This document shows positions 61,403-64,000 of a stretch of DNA of 64,000 nt, one piece after another. The position numbers and the translations under genes are program-made. Below the pieces are notes generated by a model, which was not told the origin of the DNA, made no database searches, and saw nothing but the letters and a program-made list of their open reading frames with translations. Numbering within the stretch: the stretch's first letter is position 1; every line of letters begins with the position of its first letter. The DNA is from Marinoscillum sp040218045 (GTDB lineage: Bacteria > Bacteroidota > Bacteroidia > Cytophagales > Cyclobacteriaceae), in contig JAVJQA010000033.1 of the NCBI GenBank assembly GCA_040218045.1, positions 248,001-312,000 of the forward strand, read 5' to 3'.

Positions 61403-64000
61403 CTAAAAATTTATATTCAATCCCATTATGAAGCTCTTAACATTTGGATAAGATGCCCCTCTTATTCCAGAGTTCACTTCAGGATCCCTATTTTCAATCT
61501 GACTAAACGTAAGGAAGTTGGTAGCAGAAATAAACAGTCGAGCACTCTCTAATCCTATATCGTTTAAAATCTTCAAGTCTTGTAAAGTATAGGCTAACTC
61601 CACATTTTTTAGGCGTAAGTAAGTCGCGTTCTTCAACCAAAAAGTTGAAGATCGGCCGTTGTTATTGGTAAGTCCTCCTGCGGTAAGCCGTGGATATTCC
61701 GCATCAGTATTATCAGGAGACCAAGAGTCTATGAGCACTCTCTCTGAGTTAGTTTCTAACTCAAAAGGGACAACAACTACATTTCTCTGAAAGCCACTTG
61801 CTCCCTGGAAGAAAATATTCAAATCAAATCCTTTATAATTTGCCCCCATAGTAAATCCATAAACCAACTCCGGTATATCACTTTTACCTATTCTGGTGAT
61901 GTCATAACTATTTACAACACCGTCATCATTGATATCACGATACTTAATATCTCCAGGGGCTATGGACTGGTTTCCTGTACCATCTTGATCAGCCCATCCA
62001 TTAATCTCCTCCTGGCTCTGGAATAGTCCTTCTGATATGTATCCATAGTATTGATTAAGTGGCCTTCCTGTCTTCCTAATCCTATCTTCCACATCCTTTG
62101 GTTCACCAAATGAGATAACTTCATTCTTAGCGTAAGTGGCATTACCACCAATGGTATAGTTTAGGTCGCCAATAAAGTTTCGGTATTTGAGCGCAATCTC
62201 GATACCCTGATTATCAACTACTCCAATATTTTCAAAAGGCAAAGTAGATCCAAAGGTTTCAGGGATTGAACCTGTATTCGGCCTTAAGATATCTTTGGTT
62301 CGTTTTTTGAAATAGTCGATTTCACCGCTTAGTTTTTGTTCCAACAAACCAAAATCTAATCCCAGATTAAATGATGTGGCTGTTTCCCAAGTAACATCGG
62401 GGTTTGCTGGTGAGCTTACAGCTACACCTGTCTGATAGTTACCACCAACAACATGACCACCATTGAACCCAAAATTCGAAAGGTAATTGAAATATAGAGG
62501 GTTACCATTTGCATCTACAATTCTATCATTGCCCACCTGACCCCATGAGGCCCGAAGTTTAAGGTTGGTGAGTATACTGACATTGGTCATAAAGCTTTCT
62601 TCAGAAATTAACCAACCTGCTGAAAACGCCGGGAAAAATCCATAACGTTTACCTTTGGGAAAATTAAATGATCCGTCATATCTCGCATTAACCTGAAGTA
62701 AATATCGATCATCATAATTATAGTTAATCCTACCTACATAGCCGATTCTGGCCGATTCTTGAGCGGCTCCACCATTATTCAAATTAGTAGTACTACCGGC
62801 AAACAACTGGTCTAATTGCGGTGAAACAAACCCCTCTCTGTAAGCATTTAAATAATCACTTGCCACGTCAATTCGCTCAACAAGCCCTAAAGCTGAAACT
62901 GTATGTTTTCCCCAAGTATTATTATAAAGGGTTCTAAATTGTAAAGTAGAAGTCTGAGATTGTCCTTTCTGCTGAGTCAAATCCGTTTTGGGTGTGCTTT
63001 GGAACTTTGTAAACTCGCCAGTTATTTCGTCTTGAGAATAATAGGTATAGGGTTTGGTGAGTTTCTTGTAAGCATCCACATAGTAATCAAAAGAAGCTCG
63101 CCCAATCAATGACAACCCTTTTACAAATGGGACATTCAATGTTGTTGTTAATGTCCCCTGGAATGCATCATTGTCATCCTTCCGATAACCTGATTCATTT
63201 GCCATTCCAATTCCATTTCCAGCTTGACCATTCCATCCCAGTACATTATCTCCTAATTCTGGAAAATAGGCCTGGTAAGTGGGCTTTGATTGATCTACTC
63301 TTAATAGAACATTAGCTGATCCGGATGGTGGCTGTGTTTTCTCCGTTTTTCTGGCGGAAAGATCCAGTGAAACTTTTAAGTTAGATGAGACGTCATTGTC
63401 AATATTAGACCTCAGGCTATAAGACTTAAAGCTTGAGAGTTCCAATAGTCCTTGTTGGTTTAAATAGCCAAAAGATGTGAAATGCTTCGTTTTATTATTA
63501 CCTCCTGATACTGAAATGTCATGCTTTTTAGTGATGCCATTTTTGTTTACAATCTCACTCCACCAATCAGTATTAGGAGCCGTTCCGTTCTTGAATGCTT
63601 CTACTTGTTCGTCGGTATATCTCGGGTTATCTCCGATATTTTCACGTGCAATGTTTAAATTTTCTGCATACTCACCTGCATTCATAAATTCGGGTCTGAC
63701 AGTAGGTGAATCGAAACTTATACTCGTACCATAAGTTATGGTGGCTTTTCCTGCCGACCCTCTTTTGGTGGTTATCAAAATAACTCCATTAGCTGCCCTT
63801 GATCCATAGATTGCTGTTGATGCTGCATCTTTCAAAACAGTAATGCTTTCTATTTCATTCGGATTTACCCTACGAAACGGTCTCTCAATACCATCTACCA
63901 GTATAAGTGGACTGTTATCCCCAAACGTACTTTGTCCCCTGATCAGAAATGCTCCTCCTTCATCCTGTCCGGGCTCACCACTTACTTGTGTAGTAATCAC
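61403..64000 (-). CDS. SusC/RagA TonB-dependent outer-membrane transporter (5' end outside window)
   Basis: The visible 865 residues contain a plug domain end (ILVDGIERPFRRVNPNEIESITVLKDAAST then AIYGSRAANGVILITTKRG, the SusC signature) and a complete 22-strand type barrel ending PNVKSFIMGLNINF. The N-terminal signal, carboxypeptidase-like and TonB-box parts lie beyond position 64000, so the gene is partial here. With SusD it imports oligosaccharides using TonB energy. Confidence 0.95.
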   Translation of the reverse strand: MITTQVSGEPGQDEGGAFLIRGQSTFGDNSPLILVDGIERPFRRVNPNEIESITVLKDAASTAIYGSRAANGVILITTKRGSAGKATITYGTSISFDSPTVRPEFMNAGEYAENLNIARENIGDNPRYTDEQVEAFKNGTAPNTDWWSEIVNKNGITKKHDISVSGGNNKTKHFTSFGYLNQQGLLELSSFKSYSLRSNIDNDVSSNLKVSLDLSARKTEKTQPPSGSANVLLRVDQSKPTYQAYFPELGDNVLGWNGQAGNGIGMANESGYRKDDNDAFQGTLTTTLNVPFVKGLSLIGRASFDYYVDAYKKLTKPYTYYSQDEITGEFTKFQSTPKTDLTQQKGQSQTSTLQFRTLYNNTWGKHTVSALGLVERIDVASDYLNAYREGFVSPQLDQLFAGSTTNLNNGGAAQESARIGYVGRINYNYDDRYLLQVNARYDGSFNFPKGKRYGFFPAFSAGWLISEESFMTNVSILTNLKLRASWGQVGNDRIVDANGNPLYFNYLSNFGFNGGHVVGGNYQTGVAVSSPANPDVTWETATSFNLGLDFGLLEQKLSGEIDYFKKRTKDILRPNTGSIPETFGSTLPFENIGVVDNQGIEIALKYRNFIGDLNYTIGGNATYAKNEVISFGEPKDVEDRIRKTGRPLNQYYGYISEGLFQSQEEINGWADQDGTGNQSIAPGDIKYRDINDDGVVNSYDITRIGKSDIPELVYGFTMGANYKGFDLNIFFQGASGFQRNVVVVPFELETNSERVLIDSWSPDNTDAEYPRLTAGGLTNNNGRSSTFWLKNATYLRLKNVELAYTLQDLKILNDIGLESARLFISATNFLTFSQIENRDPEVNSGIRGASYPNVKSFIMGLNINF

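Noticed and set aside
1..64000. CRISPR arrays and rRNA genes
   Set aside because: No array of regularly spaced short repeats and no rRNA segment was seen. The tRNA-Cys repeats are too few and too long.

Overview
The window looks like a chromosome segment of a free-living, probably marine, Bacteroidota of the Cytophagales type. The signs are TAnnTTTG -7 promoter boxes, a SusC/SusD polysaccharide utilisation locus, two proteins ending in type IX secretion (T9SS) sorting domains, an RteC protein, a CTnDOT-like tyrosine recombinase, many SCxx lipoproteins and low G+C. No taxonomic marker allows a finer call.

Positions 1-21190 are mainly ordinary chromosome: a glycine-zipper lipoprotein with a coupled two-helix membrane protein, a YtcJ-like amidohydrolase, ribosomal protein S1 (rpsA), tRNA-Cys followed by decayed tandem tRNA-derived repeats, outer-membrane and lipid-related proteins, a penicillin acylase-like enzyme, a very large AsmA-like protein, a divergent App1-type phosphatase and diacylglycerol kinase-like pair, and tRNA-Pro(UGG).

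Positions 21419-39442 form a candidate 18-kb mobile element. A 26-bp perfect direct repeat brackets it, with a tyrosine recombinase at the left end and an excisionase-like HTH gene at the right. Its cargo is defence-like: a DUF5675 three-gene cassette; a small terminated RNA candidate and a G+C-rich, strongly self-complementary non-coding block of about 860 bp; an operon of ECF sigma factor, 112-aa protein and ImmA/IrrE metallopeptidase; divergent from it a CBASS-like operon (small basic protein, CD-NTase, E2-like protein, membrane-anchored STING, second CD-NTase with an N-terminal membrane helix); a HigBA toxin-antitoxin pair; and an operon of S24 autoproteolytic repressor, Eco57I-like DNA methylase and PD-(D/E)XK nuclease. 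Replication-type helper genes, two of them carrying REP-like repeats, complete the element, and rteC lies just outside the right repeat.

From 40559 the window returns to chromosomal genes: a decayed PepSY gene, a giant T9SS Ig-like surface protein, a TPR-LuxR regulator, and then a polysaccharide utilisation locus (46568-64000, all on the minus strand) with SusC (partial), SusD, a PL8 lyase, GH29 fucosidase, GH2, GH88 unsaturated uronidase, a decayed SGNH esterase, NagB-PIG-L fusion and a truncated sodium symporter. These suggest breakdown of an N-acetylhexosamine and uronic acid glycosaminoglycan, possibly fucosylated chondroitin: lyase cleavage outside, GH88, GH2 and GH29 trimming in the periplasm, and amino-sugar catabolism by NagB in the cytoplasm.

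The most novel-looking parts are the two-cyclase STING CBASS operon with its neighbouring sigma/protease module, and the large structured RNA candidate.
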